In this document: in pieces, positions 46,579-55,141 of the stretch | How the letters are laid out: the number at the start of each line of letters is the position of its first letter | Numbering within the stretch: position 1 is the first letter of the stretch | Source of the DNA: Aneurinibacillus sp. REN35 | Lineage (GTDB): Bacteria; Bacillota; Bacilli; Aneurinibacillales; Aneurinibacillaceae | NCBI RefSeq assembly: GCF_041379945.2 | Contig: NZ_JBFTXJ020000008.1 | Span: 119,611-183,610 of the forward strand | Direction: 5' to 3' | Length of the DNA stretch: 64,000 nt | The notes under the pieces: model-generated | What the model was told of the DNA's origin: nothing | Databases searched by the model: none | What the model saw: only the letters and a program-made list of their open reading frames with translations | Program-made: the position numbers and the translations under genes

Positions 46579-46740
46579 CTACGGTGTAGCAAACTTTGTC
46601 ATTACAATCAGCACATCAGCGAATATGCAGACCAAAAGCGCAACCCCAGTGAACCCTATCGCAAACTTGTTCTTTTGCTTCATTACATTACGAAGACCCC
46701 ATGCAACAAAGATCGTGAACACAAACATGAGAATATTCAT
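46579..46740 (-). CDS. Tiny membrane protein, DUF2759-like (53 residues)
   Basis: A 53-residue reading frame: MNILMFVFTIFVAWGLRNVM, KQKNKFAIGFTGVALL, then VCIFADVLIVMTKFATP. Two membrane helices flank a basic K-x-K-N-K turn, the layout of the DUF2759 family (YqgW-like small proteins of bacilli). GAGGG lies nine bases before the chosen ATG, and an in-frame ATG two codons earlier also exists. It is too short for most gene finders. Function is unknown. Confidence 0.7.
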   Translation of the reverse strand: MNILMFVFTIFVAWGLRNVMKQKNKFAIGFTGVALLVCIFADVLIVMTKFATP

Positions 46741-46894
46741 CAGCATATTCCCTCAACCCCTCCCGTATAAAGCTGAAGTATAATTCCAAAACACCTTTTA
46801 TTTTATCAAAGAGAGGCAAACTCTGGCAAATAAAGATTATGTCTTTTTGTTCACCTCTCGATGCTGCAAGACGCAAAAAGTCCTTTTCCCGTTG

Positions 46895-47557
46895 TTATTC
46901 TTCCTCATCTTCCCCAACTTCAACCATTCGGTCTTGCTCAATATAGACCAATTCGCCGGCCGTCCATTCCACCTGACCACTTGTTAGGTTCGTAATAAGA
47001 TGCTTTAGCGGCTCTTCCTTACCTTCTTCCTCCCCTACAGTCACTGTTACCTTATCCAAATATTGAATCCCAACAATGCTGTACTGCTGGGCGTTCAGCT
47101 CATTCTCTACTTTACCGAGATGCGTATAATCGAATGAAAAATGATGCTCACGCGTCAAGATCCGTTCTACTACTCCGGCGGCACGTACACCTGCACTTGC
47201 GGATTTGCCGTATGCGCGGATCAGACCGCCTGCCCCAAGCTTAATCCCGCCAAAATAACGAGTAACAACCACAGCCGTATCCTTAAGCCCTTTCTTCTTT
47301 ATTACTTCAAGGATGGGCTTGCCCGCCGTACCGCTCGGCTCTCCGTCATCGTCCATCTTCTGGAATTGATCATTCTCGCCTACGATATAAGCCGAGCAGT
47401 TATGTGTAGCATCCCAATGCTTCTTCTTAATTTCTTGTATGAAGGCAACCGCGTCCTCCGGCGTCTCCACCCGCTTTACATAACTAATAAAACGGGAACG
47501 ATTAATCTCAATCTCTGTACTTCCCATTGGACGTACGGTCAAATATCGCTGCAGCAT
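46895..47557 (-). CDS. yvyE: YvyE/YigZ (IMPACT) family protein
   Basis: A 220-residue IMPACT-family protein: N-domain (about 1-125) with SRFISYVKRVETPEDAVAFI, HNCSAYIVGE, DDDGEPSGTAGKPIL and VVVTRYFGGIKLGAGGLIRAYGKSA, and a C-terminal EF-G-V-like domain (about 135-205). The DDGEPSGTAG and RYFGGxKLG motifs are unmistakable. Bacterial members bind nucleic acid or ribosomes; the role is not settled. The C-terminus is acidic (VGEDEEE). Confidence 0.92.
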   Translation of the reverse strand: MLQRYLTVRPMGSTEIEINRSRFISYVKRVETPEDAVAFIQEIKKKHWDATHNCSAYIVGENDQFQKMDDDGEPSGTAGKPILEVIKKKGLKDTAVVVTRYFGGIKLGAGGLIRAYGKSASAGVRAAGVVERILTREHHFSFDYTHLGKVENELNAQQYSIVGIQYLDKVTVTVGEEEGKEEPLKHLITNLTSGQVEWTAGELVYIEQDRMVEVGEDEEE

Positions 47558-47733
47558 CTATATGTCATCCTTTCTCTTCGTTTTCTATATCTTATCCGGT
47601 TCCTTTCGTACCGCCTGGACATGGCCTATTATTGTAAACAACATGTTTGAAGGCGGATAAACATAGACCTCTTTTTGTTTTACAGGATATAATAAGGTAA
47701 CTATTATGATATCACAGGCAAGGTTGGTGTACG

Positions 47734-49260
47734 ATGACATGGATGCTGCTTGACGGATTGAATCCGTCACCATTTTTGCTTGCTGCTGCTCCAACTGGAG
47801 GAGCCTCCTCTTTTTGGCAGACGATTGAGCCCTATCTTACGTTTTTATTTTCACTTTCTGTATTTTTGATTGCGTTTCTGATCGTGCTCGAAAATCGGAA
47901 TCCTTCTCGGACAGTGGCTTGGCTTATTATCTTGAACTTCCTTCCCATTGTCGGATTTATTTTTTATATATTGCTGGGTCGAAATGTACGTAAGCGCAAG
48001 CTGTTTCGCAACAAATTCATCAGCAACGCAGAGGTTCTGAAGAAATTGGAGCGGGTACCTGTCGGAATGCTTGATGAGAACGATTTCTGGCAGTACCCCC
48101 ACCTTGCTTCCAAGCGGCGGCTATTGAACCTAATGGTGAATGTCGCCCAGTCCCCGTTCACATACAAAAATCGAAGCAAGGTGCTGACCAACGGGGATGA
48201 GACGTTTCGTCAGATGATACAGGATATGTCTGAAGCAAAGGATCATATCCACTTTCAATTCTATATTATTCGCCATGATACAACCGGGCAGCAATTTAAG
48301 CAGGTTCTCATGGACAAAGCACGAGAAGGCGTGAAGGTTCGCGTCATTTATGATGGGGTGGGCAGCGTTCGGCTCGATAAGCGCTATATTACCGAGCTAA
48401 AGAGCGCCGGAGTTGAAGTGGTAACATTTTTTCCCGTTATTCTTCCGTTTCTTAACAACAAGCTCAACTACCGGAATCACCGGAAAATTGTCATCATTGA
48501 CGGGAAGATCGGTTTTGTGGGTGGATTAAACATTGGAGATGAATACTTAGGCAAAGACACGCGGTTCGGCTTCTGGCGCGATTCCCACCTGCGCGTCGAA
48601 GGCGAATCGGTCTATCTGCTCCAGAATATCTTCTTGAAGGATTGGTTTTTCGTAACGGACGAAAGCATTGAGGGTGATCGGTATTATCCGTCTCTTACGG
48701 AAGAGCCCGGTGAAGAACTAATTCAAATCGCTGCAAGCGGACCGGACTCCGACTGGGAATCGATATGGCAGATGTATTTCTCCATTATTGCGACGGCACA
48801 GGAGAAGATCTATATTACCTCCCCTTATTTTGTGCCGGATGATTCCATCAGCATGGCGCTAAAGACAGCGGCATTAAGCGGACTTGATGTACGTCTGCTG
48901 CTGCCGAGCAGACCGGATCATCAAACCGTATTCTGGGCATCGCGCTCCTACTTCCAAGAGCTTCTTGAAGCAGGCGTACGCTTTTATTTGTATCAACCGG
49001 GTTTTGTGCATGCGAAGATTCTGCTTGTCGACGGTGTCGTTGCTTCCATCGGCACAGCAAATATGGATATCCGAAGCTTTCAGCATAACTTTGAAGTGAA
49101 TGCGATTTTGTATAACAGCAACTCTGTGTATAAACTTGAAGAGGATTTTATTCAAGACCTTATGGACAGTAGGGAATTGACCTTAGAAGAGTATAAGAAG
49201 AGACCCTGGCATCACCGTATTCTTGAATCCATTGCCAGGCTCTTATCTCCGCTGCTATAA
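47734..49260 (+). CDS. cls: Cardiolipin synthase
   Basis: A 508-residue membrane enzyme joining phosphatidylglycerol molecules into cardiolipin. Two N-terminal helices (about 25-50 and 58-80) are followed by two phospholipase D domains with HKD motifs: NYRNHRKIVIIDGKIGFVGGLNIGDEY and GFVHAKILLVDGVVASIGTANMD. The C-terminus RPWHHRILESIARLLSPLL is typical. The start at 47734 has AAGG/GGTG upstream. It stands alone, plus strand, between minus-strand genes, with its own terminator. Confidence 0.93.
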   Translation: MTWMLLDGLNPSPFLLAAAPTGGASSFWQTIEPYLTFLFSLSVFLIAFLIVLENRNPSRTVAWLIILNFLPIVGFIFYILLGRNVRKRKLFRNKFISNAEVLKKLERVPVGMLDENDFWQYPHLASKRRLLNLMVNVAQSPFTYKNRSKVLTNGDETFRQMIQDMSEAKDHIHFQFYIIRHDTTGQQFKQVLMDKAREGVKVRVIYDGVGSVRLDKRYITELKSAGVEVVTFFPVILPFLNNKLNYRNHRKIVIIDGKIGFVGGLNIGDEYLGKDTRFGFWRDSHLRVEGESVYLLQNIFLKDWFFVTDESIEGDRYYPSLTEEPGEELIQIAASGPDSDWESIWQMYFSIIATAQEKIYITSPYFVPDDSISMALKTAALSGLDVRLLLPSRPDHQTVFWASRSYFQELLEAGVRFYLYQPGFVHAKILLVDGVVASIGTANMDIRSFQHNFEVNAILYNSNSVYKLEEDFIQDLMDSRELTLEEYKKRPWHHRILESIARLLSPLL

Positions 49261-49271
49261 AATAATAAAGA

Positions 49272-49315
49272 ACAGGGATAAAAACACGTCTGTGCTTTTA
49301 TCCCTGATTTTTTTT
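49272..49315. terminator. Terminator after cls
   Basis: CAGGGATAAAA-loop-TTTTATCCCTG followed by T8 on the plus strand; the minus side also has T-rich sequence. Confidence 0.85.
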
Positions 49316-49339
49316 GCTGTATGATTTGCCTTCAGATGA

Positions 49340-49636
49340 TTATCTCGCAAGTGGATAGCTGTCCGACTTTCCCGCCGCTATCTGCCCAATCGGCAAAATT
49401 TCATAGCGATTCTTATTCTGATATTTATGGATACGAATTAGCTGTTTTTCTTCTAGGCTCTTAATTTTTCTTTCCACGGTGTTTTTGTTCATGTTACATC
49501 GAGCGGCAATTTTACGAATGGACGGCATCCATTTCTCCTCACTGCGCTGCACAATTTGCATAAGAAATACATAAATCATGAACTCAAACGGGTCTAAGCC
49601 TAATGCGAATAAATCATTAACATCGTTTATATCCAT
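49340..49636 (-). CDS. Small winged-helix DNA-binding protein
   Basis: A 98-residue protein with a helix_turn_helix_36-type winged helix: LDPFEFMIYVFLMQIVQRSEEKWMPSIRKIAARCNMNKNTVERKIKSLEEKQLIRIHKYQ. This form occurs in replication-initiator and small regulators. ATG at 49636 is chosen because AGAGGTG precedes it; longer readings start in non-coding-like sequence. It probably binds DNA as a dimer; its target is unknown. Confidence 0.75.
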   Translation of the reverse strand: MDINDVNDLFALGLDPFEFMIYVFLMQIVQRSEEKWMPSIRKIAARCNMNKNTVERKIKSLEEKQLIRIHKYQNKNRYEILPIGQIAAGKSDSYPLAR

Positions 49637-49736
49637 CCTTTCACCTCTTTTATGTCCGTATTTTCTACTTCTATTATTTCTGATTTCTACTCCCAATTTC
49701 AAGACCTTCTGCACTTCTATAATATGACAGACAATA

Positions 49737-49776
49737 AGAAAGCCATTCCGTATCATAAGGGAAATGGCTTTTTCAC
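49737..49776 (-). terminator. Hairpin after the DUF4230 gene
   Basis: AAGCCATT...AATGGCTT hairpin with T5 on the plus side and a weaker T-rich run on the minus side. Confidence 0.5.
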
Positions 49777-49799
49777 TTTATTTAACTCTATTAAATTAT

Positions 49800-50543
49800 T
49801 TATTTAAATGCAACATTTACACGATAGCCAACAGGTTTATAGATTTGCTGAAGCACCCGTACGGCGCGATCCTCCGCCGTCTGCAGAATACCACTGGCCT
49901 TTGCTTCACGGCGCAATTGGCTGCGGGCTTCAGTCAGAAACGCCTGTTGCTCATCAGGTGTCATTTTTTTGCGGAAGATCTCCTCTTCTGAGAATGCTTT
50001 CACTTTATCAATATCAATATTAGGGTCCTGTAAGAAATCAGCCCGCGGTAGCGTTACTGTAATCTGCTTATTCGCCTCATCAATGACAATATCAGACGAC
50101 GTAACCTTCTTCAAATCAATGCCGACCAGAACCTTAGCCGGTACATCAATATGGAAAAAACGCTTCGTACCCGGAAGCTCAAAGTCATAGAAGCGGTAAG
50201 CATCTTCCCCTTCTAGGGTTGTCATCATGACGGCCTCCGCTGTCGTCAAGTAGGATAGATCACGAATCTCCTGTACAACAGTCTGCCCAGTAACCTGTGG
50301 TGCACCGAACCAACCACTACCTGCCCAGATACCAGCCCCGATCACCGCTAATCCTAGAACACAAGCAGCCGTCCACGTCTTTACCTGCTTCGTCCAGCGC
50401 ATTCGCGGAAACGAAAAACGCGCCCGCTTCCTCTTCTGAGGCGCTTGTTCTGTCTCTGCATACGGCAGCCGATAAATCGTTGCCCCTTTGTGTCCTTGTT
50501 CCGCTTCCTGCCGAACCCGTAGCATGTCGTCTTTGTTGTTCAC
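49800..50543 (-). CDS. DUF4230 membrane-anchored protein
   Basis: A 247-residue protein: basic cytoplasmic N-terminus (about 1-60), one membrane helix (about 65-85, TAACVLGLAVIGAGIWAGSG), then a DUF4230 domain outside (about 95-247: LSYLTTAEAVMMTTLEGED, FHIDVPAKVLVGIDLKKVTSSDIVIDEANKQITVTLPRADFL). GTG at 50543 is chosen for TAGGAGGAG 5 bases before it. The family function is unknown; the fold suggests an SHS2/band-7-like module. Confidence 0.85.
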   Translation of the reverse strand: MNNKDDMLRVRQEAEQGHKGATIYRLPYAETEQAPQKRKRARFSFPRMRWTKQVKTWTAACVLGLAVIGAGIWAGSGWFGAPQVTGQTVVQEIRDLSYLTTAEAVMMTTLEGEDAYRFYDFELPGTKRFFHIDVPAKVLVGIDLKKVTSSDIVIDEANKQITVTLPRADFLQDPNIDIDKVKAFSEEEIFRKKMTPDEQQAFLTEARSQLRREAKASGILQTAEDRAVRVLQQIYKPVGYRVNVAFK

Positions 50544-50614
50544 CGTTTCTCCTCCTACTTTATATACCCTGTTGGTGACCTGCATTTTGTCTATACTAAT
50601 TAAACGCAACAACG

Positions 50615-50650
50615 ACAAAAAAGTCGCTAGGACATAGGAGCGACTTTTTA
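50615..50650 (-). terminator. Terminator of the cobalamin cluster
   Basis: Minus strand AAGTCGCT-loop-AGCGACTT followed by TTTT, past the cbiB stop. It closes the 11-kb cob cluster. Confidence 0.85.
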
Positions 50651-50664
50651 TGCTTCGACTCGTA

Positions 50665-51633
50665 CTATAAATACAGCAGCGTTACTATCATTATACCAAG
50701 CAGACAAGCCAAGAGAAAGAAAAAAGATACCCAGTGCATGATGCGAACGGTTTGTTTGATATCTTGCGCCTCAATGGAGCGGTATCGATCTCCCATTTTG
50801 GCACGATGCGACGGGATTCCCTGATAATAATTGGTTCCGCCAAGCTGGATGCCCAGCGCACCCGCTACCCCCGCTTCCGTAAATCCGCTATTCGGACTTG
50901 GATGACGCCTCGCATCACGAATAATGATAGCTGCACAATTACGCCAATTCAAACGCAGCAGCCAGCTTACACATATAAGCAGAAGCGCAGCCAGACGCGC
51001 GGGGACATAATTAACAAGATCGTCAAAACGGGCAGACGCCCAACCGAGATTTCGATAGGCATCGTTTTTATAACCAACCATCGAATCGAGCGTATTCGCT
51101 GCACGGTACGCCATCGCCAGCGGCGCGCCTCCAATCGCTGCATAAAATAGTGGAGATAAAATGGCATCGACAATATTTTCCGCTACTGTCTCCACAGCAC
51201 CGCGTGATACCTCTCCTTCATCGAGCCGGTCCGTATCACGTCCGACTACCATCGCTAGTGCCTGCCGTGCCTCTTCAAGCTTCCCTTCCTTAAGTAAGCC
51301 ATAGATACCTATGCCTGCCTCCGCAAGCCCCTTAGTGGCAATTGTAGTGGAGATAAGCCACGCTTCCACCACCCAAGAAAGCCATGGATGAATCCAGGAC
51401 AAGAGAACAAGCAGCCACCATGTCAAGACGAAGCTGCCACCAACGAGTATAAGCGGAAATAAAATCCCTACATGCTTTAACTGCTCTTCGCGTACAACAC
51501 GACGCCGAAGCTGCCGCTCCAACCATGTAATTACGCGGCCCATATAAACAACAGGGTGGGTCAACCACCGAGGGTCTCCGACCAATCTGTCTATAATATA
51601 TGCGGAAAGTAAAACACATACACGTACAAGCAT
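50665..51633 (-). CDS. cbiB: Adenosylcobinamide-phosphate synthase
   Basis: A 322-residue membrane enzyme (CbiB/CobD type) that attaches aminopropanol phosphate to adenosylcobyric acid. Landmarks: DRLVGDPRWLTHPVVYMGRVI at the N-terminus, ETVAENIVDAILSPLFYAAIGG in the middle and PNSGFTEAGVAGALGIQLGG. Five or so helices. It starts one base over the cbiZ stop and is the last gene of the cluster, followed by a terminator. Its aminopropanol donor comes from CobD and the PduX-like kinase in the same unit. Confidence 0.95.
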   Translation of the reverse strand: MLVRVCVLLSAYIIDRLVGDPRWLTHPVVYMGRVITWLERQLRRRVVREEQLKHVGILFPLILVGGSFVLTWWLLVLLSWIHPWLSWVVEAWLISTTIATKGLAEAGIGIYGLLKEGKLEEARQALAMVVGRDTDRLDEGEVSRGAVETVAENIVDAILSPLFYAAIGGAPLAMAYRAANTLDSMVGYKNDAYRNLGWASARFDDLVNYVPARLAALLLICVSWLLRLNWRNCAAIIIRDARRHPSPNSGFTEAGVAGALGIQLGGTNYYQGIPSHRAKMGDRYRSIEAQDIKQTVRIMHWVSFFFLLACLLGIMIVTLLYL

Positions 51634-52340
51634 TATGACTCTCCCTGCGTAGCTACGGCTTCATACACTGCCTGATAAACAAGACGTCCGATCGCGTTAC
51701 CGATCGTTGTTGCCGCCCCAGCAAATTGATGCGGTGCTCCATGTGCCTCATCCTGCGTAGCAGCAAATACAACAGCGTCAGTTGTTGTACCGGTTGCGGT
51801 CTCTCCATCTTCATCAGAAATCCCCAGATCTTGCAAAGCAGCGGACTTCGCTTCCGTAGCGGTAATGACGCTGTTGATCATAGCGGAGGGTGTGAGATGG
51901 GCGTCAGCTAACAGAAAGATATTGATTGTACCGCATTGATAGGCAGAGAACGTCTCCCGTGCTTTTCCGGCACGAGCACTGTTCCTTGTCCCGGCTGTAG
52001 CACAGCAGAGGATACGGTATCGATCACCCGCCTCCTCTGTAATAGAAGCATGCGTAATCTTAGCTGCCGTTTGTAACCCAATGGATGCATCAACAGGATA
52101 GCCCCATGCCCCCAGTTGATCCCTCATCATAATCGTAGGGTCTTCACAACGGTAGGTCAGCGGTACCTTCCAATTGATGAAGTGACTTGCTTGCGCGATA
52201 CCACCCCGCCAAAGCGCGCTGCTAACCGCAGTAAGCGGCACCGGGGAGTGCAGCAGTAAATAATCCTCCTGATACGCAACAGTAATAGCCGGCCATATAG
52301 CTGATGTATAACGTGTAGATGAACGAAATGGCTGCGTCAT
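51633..52340 (-). CDS. cbiZ: Adenosylcobinamide amidohydrolase CbiZ
   Basis: A 235-residue CbiZ. The family blocks are visible: SSALWRGGIAQASHFINWKVP, GLQTAAKITHASI and GTTTDAVVFAATQ. CbiZ cleaves the aminopropanol from corrinoids with a different lower ligand so they can be rebuilt with dimethylbenzimidazole. Its presence next to CbiB and BtuFCD suggests that imported corrinoids are remodelled. The end overlaps cbiB; the start overlaps the pduX-like gene end by four bases. Confidence 0.92.
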   Translation of the reverse strand: MTQPFRSSTRYTSAIWPAITVAYQEDYLLLHSPVPLTAVSSALWRGGIAQASHFINWKVPLTYRCEDPTIMMRDQLGAWGYPVDASIGLQTAAKITHASITEEAGDRYRILCCATAGTRNSARAGKARETFSAYQCGTINIFLLADAHLTPSAMINSVITATEAKSAALQDLGISDEDGETATGTTTDAVVFAATQDEAHGAPHQFAGAATTIGNAIGRLVYQAVYEAVATQGES

Positions 52341-53206
52341 ACTGTAATTCCTTTCTGATTTCCTGCAACGGCAAATTCATAAACCGAACGATGCCATCCT
52401 TCCATCTGCTGGCGCAGCTCGGCGGCCTGCTGATGATAAATAGGAGAGTTGGTATCAAGAAGAATACCTGCTAATGTACCGCTGTGAGCAATTACGACAC
52501 CAAGGCCTCCTATCTTATGGCAGAGCGCTTTCAATTCTGCAAAATCTGGATGCGGCAAACGCTTCTGATGCATCTCAGCGCTGCGTGTAGCCACATAGCC
52601 AATTAGTTCACTGTCTCCAACGCGAAAAGCTTCCTGAAGTTTCAGTAAAAGCTGATCATATTCCTTTTCTTCCTGCAATGTATAATGAGCCTTGCGCTTA
52701 TTAAACGATACGGTATCTACCTTACCGCCCCGATCCACACCTATGATCTGAAGCGATGGCAACTGACCCAGACTCGTAATGACTCGTCCTTCATGATGCT
52801 GATAAGCTACCACCTCATCATACATAATGCCGTCAGTCGGCTCTACCTGCACAAGCAATGATGAGATATGCTGTGGCAGCAGACGGAGCTGATGCGCTTT
52901 GGATACGGCGCGGCAGGCGGCCACCATATCAGCCGTACTGGTCGCAAATCCTTTACCGTCAGGAAGGGACTGCTCCAATAAGAGTGTGCCGCTCAACGAG
53001 AGCTGATACTGTGCCATCAATCGACGCAAAATACGGCGCACTTTAATTTTCTGTGGGGATGTAAGCAATTCGCCGGAAGCAGACGGATAAAACGTCGCTT
53101 TCGCAAAACTGGCAATAGGCAAAGAGACAAGAAAAGGCACACCCTCTCTCTGCCCCTGTAGCAGCTCGCCAAACGTATGGCATGCTGTACCTGTAGTTGC
53201 TTTCAT
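52337..53206 (-). CDS. pduX: PduX-type L-threonine kinase (GHMP family)
   Basis: A 289-residue GHMP kinase. Motif 1 reads ...QSLPDGKGFATSTADMVAACRA (P-x-x-K-G-F-A-T-S-T, about residues 85-105), matching PduX-type kinases, and DGIMYDEVVAYQHHEG is also typical. The enzyme makes L-threonine phosphate, the substrate CobD decarboxylates. AGGAGA precedes the ATG. It lies between cbiZ and cobC in the cob cluster, which strengthens the call. Confidence 0.85.
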   Translation of the reverse strand: MKATTGTACHTFGELLQGQREGVPFLVSLPIASFAKATFYPSASGELLTSPQKIKVRRILRRLMAQYQLSLSGTLLLEQSLPDGKGFATSTADMVAACRAVSKAHQLRLLPQHISSLLVQVEPTDGIMYDEVVAYQHHEGRVITSLGQLPSLQIIGVDRGGKVDTVSFNKRKAHYTLQEEKEYDQLLLKLQEAFRVGDSELIGYVATRSAEMHQKRLPHPDFAELKALCHKIGGLGVVIAHSGTLAGILLDTNSPIYHQQAAELRQQMEGWHRSVYEFAVAGNQKGITV

Positions 53207-53268
53207 GGTTTTCTCCTCGTTTCCTATCCATTTTCTCTATCCGCTTCTGTTTTCTCTCTTTATTTCTT

Positions 53269-53859
53269 TTATAATGACGATGCCATCCATTTTTGTCTAC
53301 CTTTATTTGTGACAATCACACTGCCGGTACCAGGTCCTGTAACCGACCAGAACGCCTGCGGGTCTTCTGCAACATATGTGGCAAGAAACCAACGAATGGG
53401 ACCGCCATGCGTCACCAGTACGGCTGTCTCACCGGGCTTCATCCGCCCAACCAGCGCATCCAGCCACACGCCCAGCCTATTCCTAAGATCTCGCAAGCTT
53501 TCCCCGTTCGGTGGAGCAACATCATGAGGATTATTATACCATCTTTCAGCTAACGTTTTATGCGTCAGCATGATTTCTTCATACGTCTTTCGATCCCACG
53601 CCCCGAAGTCAAGCTCGCGTAGCTCAGGAACGACACGCGGCTCGACGTCATGCGGACGAGCTACAATGGCAGCCGTCTCACGGCATCGGATAAGATCGCT
53701 CGTATATATAGAGTGAATTGTTTCATGCTGAAGGAGCAGGGCCGCCGAAGCTGCCTGCTCCCGTCCAAAGGCGGTAAGAGGCGCATCATAGTGACCAAGA
53801 TAACGCCGCGCTCGGTTCTCTTCTGTTTCTCCATGCCGAATCCATATCAGCCTTATCAA
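53269..53859 (-). CDS. cobC: Alpha-ribazole phosphatase (histidine phosphatase family)
   Basis: A 196-residue histidine phosphatase. The active motif is IRHGETEENRARRYLG (residues 8-22), with FGAWDRKTYEEI, GESLRDLRNRLG and VLVTHGGPIRWFLATYV after it. Within a cob cluster this is CobC, removing the 5'-phosphate in nucleotide-loop assembly. It overlaps cobS by four bases. Other histidine phosphatases look similar, so context decides. Confidence 0.9.
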   Translation of the reverse strand: MIRLIWIRHGETEENRARRYLGHYDAPLTAFGREQAASAALLLQHETIHSIYTSDLIRCRETAAIVARPHDVEPRVVPELRELDFGAWDRKTYEEIMLTHKTLAERWYNNPHDVAPPNGESLRDLRNRLGVWLDALVGRMKPGETAVLVTHGGPIRWFLATYVAEDPQAFWSVTGPGTGSVIVTNKGRQKWMASSL

Positions 53860-54596
53860 AGCAGCTTCCCTCCCGCCATAATGAATACAAGCGCAGCAGC
53901 TTCAGCCCATTCAACCAGTGCTCCGTAACAATCGCCACTCAAGCCACCCAGCCGCTTCGCTACGGAACGAAGGAATATCCAGCAGATGAGTGCGGTGCCG
54001 CATACAACAAATACCCCTGCGATGCCGTACAAAACGAATGCGAACCCGCTCGCAAGGAAAAAGGAAAGCCATACATTCCAGAAAGCAAGCCCCTCTCGCA
54101 GTCCGGTCCCAAGTCCCTTTTCCGTAATATAGGGCCAGAACCAAATTGCCGCAAGCAGAGCTGTCCTTGCAAGAAGCGGCGGAAGCAGCATCCACAGCTC
54201 CATATGCCCGGAAGTGATTTCGTATAAGGCCGCAACTTTCACCATAAATAAAAGAATGGCCGCGGTAACGCCCATCGCGCCTACCCGGCTGTCCTTCATA
54301 ATCGCAAAAATTTTCTCCCGATCCCGCCAGCTTCCAAGTCCATCCGCTAAATCCATCCATCCGTCCAGATGCAGCCCACCCGTGCTATACACCCAGAAGA
54401 CCAGCGTAAGCACAGCCGCTACCGGAGCTGGAAACAGCCAGCCGAATAACCAAGCAGCTCCATACAGCACAATCCCTAACAGCAGTCCGACAATCGGATA
54501 GAACGCTACACTACGCCGCCAATCTGCCGCCTCATGACTGAGGCGCGGAACCGGAAAACGAGTAAGAAAGGCGACCGCATGAAAAAAAGCACTCAT
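53856..54596 (-). CDS. cobS: Adenosylcobinamide-GDP ribazoletransferase (cobalamin synthase)
   Basis: A 246-residue membrane enzyme with about six helices joining adenosylcobinamide-GDP to alpha-ribazole. The conserved part STGGLHLDGWMDLADGLGSWRDREKIFAIMKDSRVGAMG (about 70-110) is intact. It overlaps cobC and cobU by four bases each. Confidence 0.96.
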   Translation of the reverse strand: MSAFFHAVAFLTRFPVPRLSHEAADWRRSVAFYPIVGLLLGIVLYGAAWLFGWLFPAPVAAVLTLVFWVYSTGGLHLDGWMDLADGLGSWRDREKIFAIMKDSRVGAMGVTAAILLFMVKVAALYEITSGHMELWMLLPPLLARTALLAAIWFWPYITEKGLGTGLREGLAFWNVWLSFFLASGFAFVLYGIAGVFVVCGTALICWIFLRSVAKRLGGLSGDCYGALVEWAEAAALVFIMAGGKLL

Positions 54597-55141
54597 ATGC
54601 CCGCCCCTTTAATCTGCCACGGAATGCCTGACAGTACGGCATATACGTCATCCGCCTCTGCTGCAATTCGCTGGTTCACACTGCCAAGCACATCCTGAAA
54701 CCAACGTCCGAGACGAGACATCGCAACTCCGCCAAGTCCGGTCTCGCTAGTAACGACAATAAGCGTACCTTCATATTGCTTTGCCAAGGCAAGCCATCGC
54801 TCTACCTCTTCGTTAATTCGTTTCGTCTCTTTCTCATTCCGAAGCCTTTCTTCAGGCACAGCAATCAGCAGATTGCTAATCCATGTTGATACACAATCAA
54901 AAAGCACCGCATCATACGCATGATACGCCGCCACACCATCGGCGGCATCGTATGGCGTCTCGCTGATCCCCCATGAAGCAGGCCGCCGTTTTCGATGAAG
55001 GACAATACGCGCCTCCATCTCCTCGTCCGTGCATACGCCGGTCGCTACATATAATACGGAAGCACTCCGTTCTTTGGCTAACTGTTCTGCAAATGCACTT
55101 TTGCCGGAACGCACACCGCCTGTAATTAATACAATACTCAC
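54593..55141 (-). CDS. cobU: Adenosylcobinamide kinase / guanylyltransferase
   Basis: A 182-residue CobU with the P-loop TGGVRSGKS (7-15) and DCVSTWISNLL, VTSETGLGGVAMSRLGRWFQDVLGSVNQRIAAEADDVYAVLSGIP. It phosphorylates and guanylylates cobinamide, the route for salvaged as well as newly made cobinamide. The start is GTG at 55141, overlapping the cobD stop (GTGA). Confidence 0.96.
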   Translation of the reverse strand: MSIVLITGGVRSGKSAFAEQLAKERSASVLYVATGVCTDEEMEARIVLHRKRRPASWGISETPYDAADGVAAYHAYDAVLFDCVSTWISNLLIAVPEERLRNEKETKRINEEVERWLALAKQYEGTLIVVTSETGLGGVAMSRLGRWFQDVLGSVNQRIAAEADDVYAVLSGIPWQIKGAGI

